DNA of 39,967 nt from Hymenobacter aerophilus DSM 13606 (GCF_000382225.1 NZ_KB907830.1:1-39967), one strand, 5' to 3'; shown: positions 1 through 8,262, counted from the stretch's first letter. Notes: generated from the sequence alone by a model not told the origin. A program made the numbers and translations.

Positions 1-192
1 CCAATGCTGCTCCATGTAGTGCTTGGCCACCACCAGGTTGCCGCCAAAAAAGCGGGCCGCTACCAGGGCCGTGGTCAGCACCTGCGCATCGGTCAAACGG
101 CGGCCCGAAGCCGGTAGCGGGCTGCCGGCGGGACGCGTAAAACGAATCAAATCATCGAGAACACAGTACATTGCAACGGTCTGTTCGCGCAT
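1..192 (-). CDS. IS982-like transposase, N-terminal part (runs off the left edge)
   Basis: Reading the minus strand from an ATG at 190-192 gives 64 open codons to the window edge. The peptide starts MREQTVAMYCVLDDLIRF and continues with LTDAQVLTTALVAARFFGGN. The pattern of YCxxDD, then a short basic spacer, then L(S/T)DAxVLTTALVAAxFFGGN, is the N-terminus I associate with IS982-family DDE transposases. The catalytic residues would lie outside the window. The long T-run terminator and the candidate IS end (234-288) lie just upstream of the start, as expected at the 5' end of an IS. The family assignment is from memory of the pattern; a generic IS4-like DDE transposase is the alternative. Confidence 0.7.
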   Translation of the reverse strand, partial: MREQTVAMYCVLDDLIRFTRPAGSPLPASGRRLTDAQVLTTALVAARFFGGNLVVAKHYMEQHW

Positions 193-233
193 GGTCGGCA
201 GGGCTTGAAGGGGTCGAATACTTCAAACCTAGG

Positions 234-261
234 CTGTTCAAGCCGAACAGACCTTTTTTTT
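234..261 (+). terminator. Hairpin plus T-run at the IS end
   Basis: CTGTTC (234-239) pairs with GAACAG (245-250) around a 5-nt loop, and eight T residues follow at 254-261. The shape is that of an intrinsic terminator on the plus strand. It would stop transcription leaving the insertion sequence towards the CPBP gene. A second weak stem, TTGAAG/CTTCAA (205-210/221-226), lies just before it. Confidence 0.5.
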
Positions 262-330
262 GGCCCCGCTATACCCCGCAACTTGGGTTAGCTAGCTAAT
301 TCAGGCGCACTTTACCTTCCTTATTCAGTT

Positions 331-1206
331 ATGGAAACAGTTGTTCCCATTCCTTTGCCAGCAGCCCGGCGGCAGCCAGTACAACCCTATCCAACCCTGA
401 AAGAAAGCTGGGGATTCGTGGGCTGGTACCTGCTTATGCTGCTGGTCGTGATGGGTGGGTTGCTGGCGGTGGTGGCCTTTATCCTGCCCCACGAGCGGTA
501 CGAGCCCAGCACTAACCTGGTGTTGATTGTGGCGGGCAACCTGGTACTGCTGGGCTTTCTGTACTGGCGCTACGGTCGGCGCATGATGCCGTTGCAAGTG
601 CGGGGGCAGGCGCCGGGGTGGCTGTACGCGGCCCTGCCACTGCTGACGGCGGCCGCTATCATGGTGCTCTCGCTGCAAGGGTTTCTGGAGCTGCCCAACT
701 GGTTCCAGGCCTCGTTTGAGCGCATGGCCCGGCAGCCAGCCGCGGTGCTGCTGCTCGGCGGCCTTGTGATTCCGGTGCTGGAAGAAGTGATGTTCCGGGG
801 CCTGCTGCTCCAGGGGCTGCTGCGGCAACGGCGGCCCTGGGTAGCTATCGGGCAGCAGGCGCTGCTTTTCGGACTCGTTCACTTTAACCCATCTCAAAGC
901 CTGAACGCCTTTTTTCTTGGGCTGCTGCTGGGTTGGCTGTGCTACCGCACCGGCTCGCTGCTGGTGTGCATCGGCATTCATGCGCTCAACAATCTGTTGG
1001 CTTTCGGGATGATGATTTGGTTGCCCGAAGTTGTTAGGTCCCAAACTTCGTTGCCGGATTTGCTCGGCTCGAATTGGGCCTACGCCGGGCTAGTAGCGCT
1101 GGGTGCCGGAGTACTAGGCCTACTGCTGTGGCGCGTAAGCCGGCTGCCGCTGCCTGCTGCCTGGGACAGTGCGCCCAACTCGCCTGAACCTGACCTTGAA
1201 AATTAG
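331..1206 (+). CDS. CPBP-family intramembrane metalloprotease
   Basis: This is a 291-residue, strongly hydrophobic protein with about seven to eight membrane segments. It carries the three CPBP (CAAX protease/bacteriocin-processing, Abi) motifs: EEVMFRG with E151, E152 and R156; FGLVH with F180 and H184; and H217 followed by N220/N221 in the last conserved helix. In this family the glutamates and histidines form the membrane-embedded catalytic site. Substrates of bacterial members are mostly unknown, and some act in bacteriocin self-immunity. The ATG at 331 has no Shine-Dalgarno sequence. A weak -7-like TACCTTCC lies at 313-320. The stop codon overlaps the stop of the convergent flippase gene, so the two genes share four bases tail to tail and leave no room for a terminator. 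The family is clear; the biological role is not. Confidence 0.88.
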   Translation: METVVPIPLPAARRQPVQPYPTLKESWGFVGWYLLMLLVVMGGLLAVVAFILPHERYEPSTNLVLIVAGNLVLLGFLYWRYGRRMMPLQVRGQAPGWLYAALPLLTAAAIMVLSLQGFLELPNWFQASFERMARQPAAVLLLGGLVIPVLEEVMFRGLLLQGLLRQRRPWVAIGQQALLFGLVHFNPSQSLNAFFLGLLLGWLCYRTGSLLVCIGIHALNNLLAFGMMIWLPEVVRSQTSLPDLLGSNWAYAGLVALGAGVLGLLLWRVSRLPLPAAWDSAPNSPEPDLEN

Positions 1207-2672
1207 CGCCGCCGTAGCTTTTGCAGCAGCGCCACGGCTTCGGGGGCCGCGCCGGTGGTTAGCGCAAGGCCGCCGTACACGGCCGTAATGACGGTGGAGC
1301 GTAGCAGCATCGTGAGTAGGGGCGAGGCCAAGGCAGGCACCAGCCAGCCGGCTACGCCGGCGGCGGCCGTGATGAGCAGGATGAGCGGAATCTGCCAGGT
1401 GAAGGGCTGCATGCCGAAACTGCGCCACACAAACCAGGTGCGGGCCAGGTTGATGCTGACCTGCGCCGCCACGGCCGCCACCGCCGCGCCCACCATGCCC
1501 AGCCGCGGAATCAGCAGCAGGTTCAGCCCCACAATCAGCAGCGAAAGCGAGACGTTGAACACCAGATCAAAGCGGTAGCGCGGCGAGGTAACCAGGATGA
1601 GGCCGTTGAGGCCCGTGATGCCGTCGAACAGCCGGCTCCCCAGCAGCAGCAGTACCACCAGGGTACCCTGGGCATATTCGGCCCGCATGAGCGAGTAGAT
1701 GAACGGCAGGTTGAGGCCGATGCCCAGCGCCAGCAGGCAGCCGATGAGGGCGTTGAGGCGGGTGGTGCGGCGGTAAAAATCAGCCATGCCCGAAAGGTTC
1801 TGCTGCTTCCAGTAATCAGCCAGCAGCGGGAAGGCAATTTTGTTGAGCGAGCGGGCCGGAATAGCCAGCGCCGTACTGATGTTAAAGGCAATGGCGTAGA
1901 TGCCGGCCGCCGCCAGGTTCACCTGCGAGCCCACCATCAGCGTATCAATGTACATGATGATGGAGCCGGCCAGCGAGCTAAGCAGCGTGAAGGCGCCCAC
2001 GCTAAACAGCTCGCGCACCGGCCGTACCGCCAGCACCGCCCGCCGGGGCCGCCAGTGCAGCTCGCCGATGCGCAGCAGGTACCCCGTGAGTACCAGCACC
2101 AGCAGCCCGTTCGCGCCCACAAACCACAGCACGTAGCCGTGAAACGACAGCACCCCTAGCGCAAACAGCAGCGCCCCGCCCAGAATCAGCAGCCGCAACA
2201 CAATGTCCTGCAGAAACGACGAGAAGGCCGTGTGGTACAGTGCCTTCAGGTAGGCATCGAGCAACGAATACAGCAGCGTGAACAGCGCAAACACGATTCC
2301 CCAGGCGTAGTACGGGCCCAGCGCGGCGGCGTCCTGCTCGTAGAAGCCCAGCACCACCGGCCGGCCCAGCCAGAACAGGGTCGCTACCACCCCGAAGCTC
2401 AGCAGCGGCACGCCCAGCAGAAAGGGCAGGAAGCCGTGGTGGCCATTTTCGGAGTTGCGGAAGTAAGGGAAAAACCGGATGCCCACGCTGGCAAACCCAA
2501 ACGCGGCCACCTGCGCCAGCAGCGTGGCCACCGAAGCCAGGGTAGTCGTCAGGCCCAGCTGCCCCGGCTCGAAAAACCGCGGCAGCACCAGCGTGGTGCT
2601 CACAAAGCCCAGCGCCAGCCCGATATAGGAAATGATGGTGTTGCGCAGCCCCTGCCGCTGAACGATACCCAA
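1203..2672 (-). CDS. Wzx-type polysaccharide flippase (MOP superfamily)
   Basis: The protein has about 489 residues and 12-14 predicted membrane helices spread over its whole length. It begins GIVQRQGLRNTIISYIG and has the amphipathic first helix typical of Wzx/RfbX O-unit flippases. The likely job is to flip a lipid-linked glycan across the inner membrane, here plausibly the pseudaminic-acid-containing unit made by the upstream genes. The start is uncertain. I chose TTG at 2670-2672 because the open frame upstream of it, up to an ATG at 2732, is made almost entirely of the GTGAGAAG word repeat and encodes an unnatural Ser/Leu-rich leader (FSLLTNSLL). It is the last gene of the minus-strand glycan locus, about 100 bp after the deacetylase-like gene, and overlaps the CPBP gene tail to tail. 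Confidence 0.85.
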   Translation of the reverse strand: MGIVQRQGLRNTIISYIGLALGFVSTTLVLPRFFEPGQLGLTTTLASVATLLAQVAAFGFASVGIRFFPYFRNSENGHHGFLPFLLGVPLLSFGVVATLFWLGRPVVLGFYEQDAAALGPYYAWGIVFALFTLLYSLLDAYLKALYHTAFSSFLQDIVLRLLILGGALLFALGVLSFHGYVLWFVGANGLLVLVLTGYLLRIGELHWRPRRAVLAVRPVRELFSVGAFTLLSSLAGSIIMYIDTLMVGSQVNLAAAGIYAIAFNISTALAIPARSLNKIAFPLLADYWKQQNLSGMADFYRRTTRLNALIGCLLALGIGLNLPFIYSLMRAEYAQGTLVVLLLLGSRLFDGITGLNGLILVTSPRYRFDLVFNVSLSLLIVGLNLLLIPRLGMVGAAVAAVAAQVSINLARTWFVWRSFGMQPFTWQIPLILLITAAAGVAGWLVPALASPLLTMLLRSTVITAVYGGLALTTGAAPEAVALLQKLRRR

Positions 2673-2676
2673 TTTT

Positions 2677-2804
2677 AGAAGTGAGAAGTGAGTATTTAGA
2701 AGTGAGTTGGTGAGAAGCGAGAAGTGAAACATTGAGCCGGGTATCCCGCATAGGATAGTAGCACGAAAGTCTCACTTCTTACCTCTCATCATCTCACTTC
2801 TCAC
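2677..2804. repeat. Inverted pair of GTGAGAAG word blocks
   Basis: Block 2677-2727 is a degenerate 7-8 bp tandem of AGAAGTG/GTGAGAAG. Block 2770-2804 is the same word family in the opposite orientation (CTCACTTCT). They flank a 42-bp centre and could fold as one long imperfect hairpin. The second block encodes the last residues (RSEMMRGKK) and the TGA stop of the deacetylase-like protein. The first would encode the doubtful leader of the flippase. Confidence 0.75.
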
Positions 2805-4154
2805 CAGAACATCCTGGCCATTGACGAAGGCCACGTTGCGGCCGCGAAGGTACTCCATGAGGACGCGGAACTGTGCAGGGCCGTTGCGCTGGTTGGCCGG
2901 GTCGAAGTTCTCGTTGTGCCAGAGCACCGTACAGACGCCGCCGAACCGCTCGATTTCCTGGAGCATTGGCGTGAGGGCCGGCAGAATCTCGTCGGGGGCC
3001 AATTGCAGGTAGCGGGGGTGGTGGAGCGTGGCGTCCATGACGTTGAGCGGGATTTCCAGGAAGTCGTTGGCCTGCCCGGTTCGGAAGTTAAACAGCTGAA
3101 ACGGCAGGCAATATGAGTTGCGGAAGCCGTAGTGCTCGGCAAAGCCCAAGGTCGAGTCGTATTCAAAAGCCAAACCATCCACTACTAATGGTGTCAGTCG
3201 CGGCTCCCATTGCAGGTAGTGGAAACGCAGGCCCGGTTCGGTTCCCGGTGTCCGGGCCAGAGCTGTTACTGCTTGGGCGAGTTGAGTCGAATCGATGCTG
3301 GTGCCGATGCTGGCGTGCAACTGAACCTCGGCGCCGGCCGCTTGCAGCGCCGCTATGTTCGGCTGGATGGCGCGGATGGAATAGTCCGCATTCGGCGTGC
3401 CGTTGGCGGCTTTGCGGTGTTCGGGCAGAAAGAAGAACGTGCTTTTTGCGCCGTATTCGGCCACGGTCTGCTGCACCAGTTCCAGGTTGTCCCAGGCATC
3501 TTTCTGGGTGAAGTGCCGCCACAGCTGCCGTCCGAAATCGAGTAGGTTGCCGCGCCGCAAAGCCGCTTTAGCCGGGGCTTTCCAGGCGCTGTTCAAGTTG
3601 TCAATATCATGAGTGATAAAGGCGGCCCAGTGTGCCCCGCCGGCCCAGCGGCGCGCCCGGAGCGGCTGGGCCGTTACGTGCTCGACGGCCGTTTTCAGCA
3701 GGTCGAAGTAGTGGTTGACCACCGGCACGGCCACGAACCCGTAGCGGGCCTGCACGCTGGACGCATACGGGAAGCGCCCGTGCTGGTCGCGCTCCGCCGA
3801 GAAGAACTCCTGCCAGCCGCTGAGCAGGTAGAAAGCGGCCGAAACCACATCGGCGTTGACGCGCGCCCGGCCGTCGGGCAGCAGCTCCAGCAGCGGCCGC
3901 GCGGGGCTGCCATCGAAGAAGAACGGCAGCCGCTGGCCGGCCCATTCACGCCAGTTGGGTTCGGGAGGGTAGGGGTGAGTGCCGGCAAAAAACTGGTGGT
4001 CAGTTGCCGATACTTCGATTTGCGGCTGCGTGTCGGCGTAGCCGATGCTCACCGTTGGCACACTACCATAGGCTTCCTCAAAATGCCCCAATACGTACGC
4101 CAACCGGATTTCGGCGGTAACGGGAACAATAGCGGGCAGCGGCGGCGGAACCAT
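2772..4154 (-). CDS. Polysaccharide-deacetylase-like (NodB-fold) protein of the glycan locus
   Basis: The protein has 460 residues. An N-terminal region of about 170 residues precedes a NodB-like domain that opens with the motif-1 equivalent THDID (T181-D185), followed by KSTFFFLPEHRK and a conserved C-terminal HNENFD. Cytophagales glycan loci often encode such proteins, annotated as polysaccharide deacetylase family. The expected activity is removal of N- or O-acetyl groups from a glycan or its lipid-linked precursor. The usual TFDDG is altered to THDID, which still keeps a His and two Asp for metal binding. I chose ATG 4152-4154: the longer frame to 4235 would overlap the upstream gene and adds a low-complexity leader. 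A -7-like TTACTTTG ends four bases before this ATG. The C-terminal nine residues come from a word repeat. No signal peptide is evident. Confidence 0.75.
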   Translation of the reverse strand: MVPPPLPAIVPVTAEIRLAYVLGHFEEAYGSVPTVSIGYADTQPQIEVSATDHQFFAGTHPYPPEPNWREWAGQRLPFFFDGSPARPLLELLPDGRARVNADVVSAAFYLLSGWQEFFSAERDQHGRFPYASSVQARYGFVAVPVVNHYFDLLKTAVEHVTAQPLRARRWAGGAHWAAFITHDIDNLNSAWKAPAKAALRRGNLLDFGRQLWRHFTQKDAWDNLELVQQTVAEYGAKSTFFFLPEHRKAANGTPNADYSIRAIQPNIAALQAAGAEVQLHASIGTSIDSTQLAQAVTALARTPGTEPGLRFHYLQWEPRLTPLVVDGLAFEYDSTLGFAEHYGFRNSYCLPFQLFNFRTGQANDFLEIPLNVMDATLHHPRYLQLAPDEILPALTPMLQEIERFGGVCTVLWHNENFDPANQRNGPAQFRVLMEYLRGRNVAFVNGQDVLVRSEMMRGKK

Positions 4155-4198
4155 GGCGCAAAGTAAACCAGAACGGCTCAGCCTAGCTCTGCGAGAAA

Positions 4199-5557
4199 CT
4201 ACGCCTGCACTGCCGGGGCCACTTCCGCCAGCCACTCCTGCAGCAGGCGCGCCGCCCGCTGCTGGCTGTGGCCCTCGTCGGGGGTGCCCAGGGTGGCGTT
4301 GTAGTAGGCGGCGCGTTGGTATAAATCAGCCGGCTTGCTCAGCTGCATCCGTCGGAGCCAAGCACCCAGCTCGGGCAACGTATCGGCCCTTTCCACCAGC
4401 CCGCGGGCCACGTAGCCGTAGTAGTCGTCGGCAATGCCGCCCGGGCCGAAGCGGAAGTAGACGCTGGCCAGGTTCAGCAGGGTGGCCTCCAGGTGGGTGC
4501 TGGTATCGGCGGCAATCAGGGCATCCTGGCCCGTCAAGAACTCGAATATGTTTTGCTGACGGGCAGCGGAAAACTGCAGCGCCGGGTGCCGGGCGGCCAG
4601 AAACGCAAAGTCGCGGGCGTCGCCGGGGTGGGGACGGAAGGTGAAAGTGAGGTTAGGGAATTCGGTTAGCAGGTAGTCGAGGGTGGCGGTGATGGCGGCG
4701 GTATCGTCGAGGGTGTTGCAGGCCAGGGCTACGCGGCGCACGGCCGGCGCGAGGTTGCGGCGGGCCAGGAAGGCATCCGCCTTGGGCATGCCCACCAGCT
4801 CCACCCGGCCGGCCACGGGGCCGCACAGGCGGTATTTGTCCAGCGCGTCCTGGCCTTCTAGAAGGCTCAACCCAAAGCCCAGGGGCGGAAAACTGGTGCT
4901 CACGGTGGCGTGCTGCACGTAGGCGGTCGGCACGCCCTCGGCCTGGCAGGCCAGCAGCAGGGCCCGGGCGTCGTCGTTGTGGTCGTTGGCAAACACCACG
5001 GCCCGCGGCCGGTAGTGGCGCAGGGCCCGCCGGTACACCTCGTAGTAGCCGATGGCGTTGAAAATCAGGTCGAAAAACCGTGCGGCCCGCTGGCCCTCAG
5101 TGCGTCGCAACGCCCGGTACACGCCCGGCAACTGGCCGTAGTAGAGCAGCTTGCGCCGCAGCGAGAGGCGGTTGACGAACCGATTGTAGCGGCCCAGCTG
5201 CTTGCTCTGGCCGGCCACCAGCACGGCATCGGGCAGGGCCCCGCGCAGGAAATGCAGCGCGTCGTAGTTGTTCTGGCTCACCACGTACAGCCACACGTTG
5301 CCGCGTAGGGCCTCGGGGTTGCGCACTTTCCGCAGCATGTTGCCCACCAGCCGCAGCCCCGCGTAGCCGGCCACCTTCAGCAACCGTTTCCAGGGGCTGG
5401 CGGGCGAAATCGGCTCCAGCGTATGGGCCGGCAGCGAGGCAAACAGGTCGGTGAAGCGCAATTGCAGAATGTCGCGCAGGCGGGCTACCTCACCCCCCCG
5501 GCCCCCCTCTCCGCCGGAGAGGGGGGAGCCTGACGATGCTGATGTAGATTGAGGCAT
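4199..5557 (-). CDS. GT-B-fold glycosyltransferase, capsule/polyglycerophosphate type
   Basis: This is a protein of up to 452 residues. Motifs in order are VVFANDHNDDARA and AYVQHATVSTSFPP in the middle, then VGMPKADAF, then TFRPHPGD and AADTSTHLEAT near the C-terminus. The RPHPGD plus D(T/S)STHLEA combination is typical of CDP-glycerol glycerophosphotransferase- and polysialyltransferase-like GT-B enzymes. It sits directly downstream of pseI, so it is the best candidate here to transfer pseudaminic acid from CMP-Pse, though nothing in the sequence proves the donor. The first 25 or so residues (SGSPLSGGEGGRGGE) are encoded by a perfect GC-rich palindrome. They look like a repeat read into the frame, so the true start may be a downstream TTG near residue 33. 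The next gene starts 44 bp after its stop. Confidence 0.7.
   Translation of the reverse strand: MPQSTSASSGSPLSGGEGGRGGEVARLRDILQLRFTDLFASLPAHTLEPISPASPWKRLLKVAGYAGLRLVGNMLRKVRNPEALRGNVWLYVVSQNNYDALHFLRGALPDAVLVAGQSKQLGRYNRFVNRLSLRRKLLYYGQLPGVYRALRRTEGQRAARFFDLIFNAIGYYEVYRRALRHYRPRAVVFANDHNDDARALLLACQAEGVPTAYVQHATVSTSFPPLGFGLSLLEGQDALDKYRLCGPVAGRVELVGMPKADAFLARRNLAPAVRRVALACNTLDDTAAITATLDYLLTEFPNLTFTFRPHPGDARDFAFLAARHPALQFSAARQQNIFEFLTGQDALIAADTSTHLEATLLNLASVYFRFGPGGIADDYYGYVARGLVERADTLPELGAWLRRMQLSKPADLYQRAAYYNATLGTPDEGHSQQRAARLLQEWLAEVAPAVQA
5502..5526. repeat. Perfect GC-rich palindrome at the start of a glycosyltransferase gene
   Basis: CCCCCCTCTCC (5502-5512) and GGAGAGGGGGG (5516-5526) form an 11-bp perfect stem with a 3-nt loop. 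It lies inside the first codons of the glycosyltransferase gene as annotated. It could hinder translation initiation there, or it could mark the real 5' leader. Confidence 0.8.
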
Positions 5558-5564
5558 TTCCTTT

Positions 5565-5693
5565 AATGTGGATGAAATGTGCGGAATGTGAAAAATGCGG
5601 CCATTTCAAGTTGTCCTGAAGCTATGGGCGGAGCTAGAAGCCCCGCACGTTTTTCCACATTCTAGCACATTTCGCACATTAAACTCACATTCC
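5565..5693. repeat. Inverted pair of AATGTG word blocks
   Basis: Block 5565-5600 repeats AATGTGnG/GAAATGTG, and block 5655-5693 repeats CACATT in the opposite orientation. About 54 bp separate them. The pair fills the gap between pseI and the glycosyltransferase gene. The block ends one base before the pseI stop codon. Confidence 0.75.
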
Positions 5694-6734
5694 CTACAGC
5701 GCTTCCCAGGTGAGCGGGGTGCCGGCTTGCAGATTTTGGCGGGCGGGCTTGCCGAGCAGCTGCTCGTAGTAGCGGGGGGGCAGGCCGTCGCCGGGGCGCA
5801 CCACGCGCAGGTTCTCCTTGGTGAACACTTCGCCGGCGGCCACATTCTGGGCCACATACAACGAGCGTTTGTAGAGGCGGCTTTTTTCTTCGGCCCGCTG
5901 CACGCCGTACTGCACCTGGCCCAGCGCCTGCCAGGCCCGCTCGGTTTCGGTTACCAGCTGGGCCACTTCCTGGGGTTCCAGCGAAAAGGCCGAATCCACC
6001 CCGCCGTCGGCGCGGCGCAGGGTTACGTGCTTTTCGATAACGCAGGCACCCAGCGCCACGGCGGCTACCGAGGCCCCCACGCCCATGGTGTGGTCGGAGA
6101 GGCCCACCAGCGCGTCGGAGAAGAGCTGCTGGAAGTGGGGCAGGGTGCGCAGGTTGGTGTTGAGCGGCGTGGCCGGGTAGGTGCTGGTACACTTGAGCAG
6201 CACCAGCTCGCGGCAGCCGGCCTCGCGCAGCACCTGCACGGCTTCGGCCACTTCGGCCAGGGTGCTGGCCCCGGTACTCATAATTACGGGTTTGCCGGTG
6301 GCAGCCACCCGGCGCAGCAGCGGCCAGTCGGTGTTTTCAAAGGAGGCAATCTTATAGGCCGGCACATCAAGCGTTTCCAGAAAATCGACGGCCGTTTCAT
6401 CAAACGGCGAGCTGAAGGCCAGCATTCCGTGCTGCCGGGCCCGCTCGAACAGCGGCTGGTGCCACTCCCAGGGCGTGTGCGCCTCCTGATACAGCTCGTG
6501 CAGCTCGCGGCCGTACCAGAGCGAGTTGGGGTCGTCGATGCGGTAGGCCCCGGGCAGGGTCATGGTATCGGCGGTGTAGGTCTGGAGCTTGATGGCGTGC
6601 GCGCCGGCCGCGGCCATGGCATCCACAATGGCCAGACCGCGCTGCAAGTCCTGGTTGTGGTTGCCACTGAGCTCGGCAATGATAAACGGCGGCTGGTCGG
6701 GGCCCACGAGGCGGGAGCCAAAGGAAATGGTCAT
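5694..6734 (-). CDS. pseI: Pseudaminic acid synthase PseI
   Basis: This is a 346-residue NeuB-family enzyme that condenses phosphoenolpyruvate with 2,4-diacetamido-2,4,6-trideoxy-L-altrose to give pseudaminic acid. The N-terminal TIM barrel opens with FIIAELSGNHNQD and carries KLQTYTADTMTL, STGAST, KCTSTYPA, LSDHTMG and EKHVTL. A C-terminal SAF (antifreeze-like) domain of about 60 residues (SLYVAQNVAAGE onwards) closes the protein. LSGNHNQ and KLQTYTADTMT point to the PseI branch rather than the sialic or legionaminic branches. I chose ATG 6732-6734, since the upstream frame is not family-like. It follows the pseG-pseH gene after 43 bp. A perfect -7 box (TATTTTTG) ends four bases before the ATG, so it may also be transcribed from its own start, possibly as a leaderless mRNA. 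Confidence 0.93.
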   Translation of the reverse strand: MTISFGSRLVGPDQPPFIIAELSGNHNQDLQRGLAIVDAMAAAGAHAIKLQTYTADTMTLPGAYRIDDPNSLWYGRELHELYQEAHTPWEWHQPLFERARQHGMLAFSSPFDETAVDFLETLDVPAYKIASFENTDWPLLRRVAATGKPVIMSTGASTLAEVAEAVQVLREAGCRELVLLKCTSTYPATPLNTNLRTLPHFQQLFSDALVGLSDHTMGVGASVAAVALGACVIEKHVTLRRADGGVDSAFSLEPQEVAQLVTETERAWQALGQVQYGVQRAEEKSRLYKRSLYVAQNVAAGEVFTKENLRVVRPGDGLPPRYYEQLLGKPARQNLQAGTPLTWEAL

Positions 6735-6738
6735 GGGG

Positions 6739-6746
6739 CAAAAATA
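6739..6746 (-). promoter_or_regulatory. Candidate -7 box of pseI
   Basis: TATTTTTG on the minus strand matches the Bacteroidota -7 consensus TAnnTTTG. Its last base lies four bases before the pseI ATG, which would put transcription start at or next to the start codon. No clear -33 TTG is seen at the usual spacing. Confidence 0.35.
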
Positions 6747-6777
6747 CGCACAACTCCACGGTTGCCCAGCAGCTCGC

Positions 6778-8262
6778 TCACCCCGCCCCCAACCAGCCAA
6801 ACGTCAGCGAATCGGCCCCACTTTCTGCAGGTTGCAGCTGGAACCCGGCCCGCTCGAAGGCGTGGACCGAAGCGGCGTTGGCGGCCTGCACGTGGCCCAG
6901 TACCCGGCCCACCCGCGGGAACTGCGCCAGCAGCTGCCGGGTGCCGGCCAGCAGCAGCGGCGGCGCCAGCCCCCGGCCCCGGAAATCGGCATCGAGCAGG
7001 TAGCTGAGCGTAGCCGTTGCGCCTTCCACGGCAAACCGGATAAGCCCCGCCGGGCGGCCTGTAGCAGCATCCTGGGCCAGCAACAGCAGCGCGTTTGCAT
7101 CGGCCAGCCGGGCCGCCAGCCACCGTTCGTGGTCAGCTTCGGCCACGGGCTCGGGGTTGAAGGAGAAGCGTCGCACGGCCGGCTCGTTGGTCCAGGCCAG
7201 CAGCTTGTCCGAGTCGGCGGCCGTTACGGGGCGCAGGGCGAAGGGCGGCGGGGGCAGCCGCAGGGCCCGCAGCTCCTGGCGCAGGCGCACGGGGGCCTGC
7301 CCGTCGAATATCCGGCGCTGAGCGGCCTGCATTTCGGTGGCGATGCGGCCGGCTTCGGAGGAGGTGAGGATGTTGGCCGCCGCGGTGTAGGGGCGGGCCA
7401 GGCCGGCGGCGCGCAGGTAGTGGTCGAGGTCGTGCTGGTTGGCGGCAGTGGGCAGCAGCAGCAGCAGGCCGCCGCCGGCCGCGCAGTATTCGTAGCTGAT
7501 GGTGCTGGCCGAGCACACGGCCGCGCCGCACTGGCGCATCAGGGCGGCCAGCTCGGGGGTTGCTAGGTGGCGGTGCAGCGTAAGGTGGGGCTGGCCGGCG
7601 GCCCAGGTTTGCAGGGTTTCCCAGCCCTGGTAGGCCCCGCCCACCACCGCATGCACATGGCGCATGCCCGGCAGGGCCAGCAGTTCAGCAGCCACCCGCC
7701 GGGTCTGGTGCGTGGGGTCGGCTCCGCCCAGGCACACGAACACGGTGGCCGGGTCGGGCGCCGCTGCCGTTGCGTCATTTTCGGCTGATTCGGTTTGAAA
7801 CGCCGCCCGCAACGGGGCGTAGGCCGGGCCGCTGAGCAGCCGGGCGCCCGGCTGGCGCAATTCGTAATCGGCCATGGTGAGGCCCCCGGCGGGGTTGAGC
7901 ACCAGATCGGCGGCCAGCGGGTAGGCGTGCAAATCGTCGAGGTACACCAGCCGGTGCACGGCCCCGCGCACAGTGTTCTGGTAATCGTAGCGGAAATCGT
8001 AGCCGTCGAGCACCAGCACATCGTCGGGCCGGAGCACCTGAGCGGCAAGGTAGGCGGCCTCCTCGGGCAGCGGCCGCACGGGCAGAGCCTGCACCGTCAG
8101 ACCCGCTGCTGTAAGTTGTTCAGCCAGCGCCGCGTCGGGCTCCCGAATCAGGAACAGCTGCTCCGGAAAATCGGGCCGCAGGAGTTCGGCCAGCGCCAGC
8201 AGCCGCATCACGTGGCCCAGGCCAATTCGGGCGTTGCCATCGGCGCGGAGGAGGAGACGCAT
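6778..8262 (-). CDS. pseG: Bifunctional PseG-PseH: UDP-sugar hydrolase fused to GNAT acetyltransferase
   Basis: The protein has 494 residues. Residues 1 to about 335 are PseG, the GT-B-like hydrolase that removes UDP from UDP-2,4-diacetamido-2,4,6-trideoxy-beta-L-altropyranose. The signature DGNARIGLGHVMR is present, with H17 at the position of the catalytic histidine of Campylobacter PseG, followed by GGADPTH and SASTISYEYCAAG. From about residue 340 a GNAT domain follows (LRPVTAADSDKLLAWTNE, then FRGRGLA for acetyl-CoA binding, then NAASVHAFERAGF). It matches PseH, which acetylates the 4-amino group one step before hydrolysis. No separate pseH gene exists in the window, so the fusion supplies the missing step. 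Both active-site regions look intact. The gene lies between spsF (126 bp) and pseI (43 bp) on the same strand. Confidence 0.9.
   Translation of the reverse strand: MRLLLRADGNARIGLGHVMRLLALAELLRPDFPEQLFLIREPDAALAEQLTAAGLTVQALPVRPLPEEAAYLAAQVLRPDDVLVLDGYDFRYDYQNTVRGAVHRLVYLDDLHAYPLAADLVLNPAGGLTMADYELRQPGARLLSGPAYAPLRAAFQTESAENDATAAAPDPATVFVCLGGADPTHQTRRVAAELLALPGMRHVHAVVGGAYQGWETLQTWAAGQPHLTLHRHLATPELAALMRQCGAAVCSASTISYEYCAAGGGLLLLLPTAANQHDLDHYLRAAGLARPYTAAANILTSSEAGRIATEMQAAQRRIFDGQAPVRLRQELRALRLPPPPFALRPVTAADSDKLLAWTNEPAVRRFSFNPEPVAEADHERWLAARLADANALLLLAQDAATGRPAGLIRFAVEGATATLSYLLDADFRGRGLAPPLLLAGTRQLLAQFPRVGRVLGHVQAANAASVHAFERAGFQLQPAESGADSLTFGWLGAG

Larger units (their letters stand above)
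1..288 (-). mobile_element. End of an IS982-like insertion sequence
   Basis: This covers the partial transposase plus about 95 bp of non-coding end. On the minus strand the candidate outer tip reads ACCCAAGTTGCGGGG from position 288 inwards. A tip starting with ACC suits the IS982 family as I remember it. The matching opposite end and any target duplication are outside the window, so the exact boundary is inferred. A 12-bp palindrome, TTAGCTAGCTAA (288-299), abuts the proposed tip. Confidence 0.45.

Noticed and set aside
331..1206. Abortive-infection or bacteriocin-immunity system around the CPBP protease
   Set aside because: The Abi label is a family name only. No peptide precursor, toxin or second component lies beside it.
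5595..7007. Open frame of 470 codons on the plus strand
   Set aside because: It is antisense to pseI and the end of pseG-pseH, both of which are unmistakable genes.
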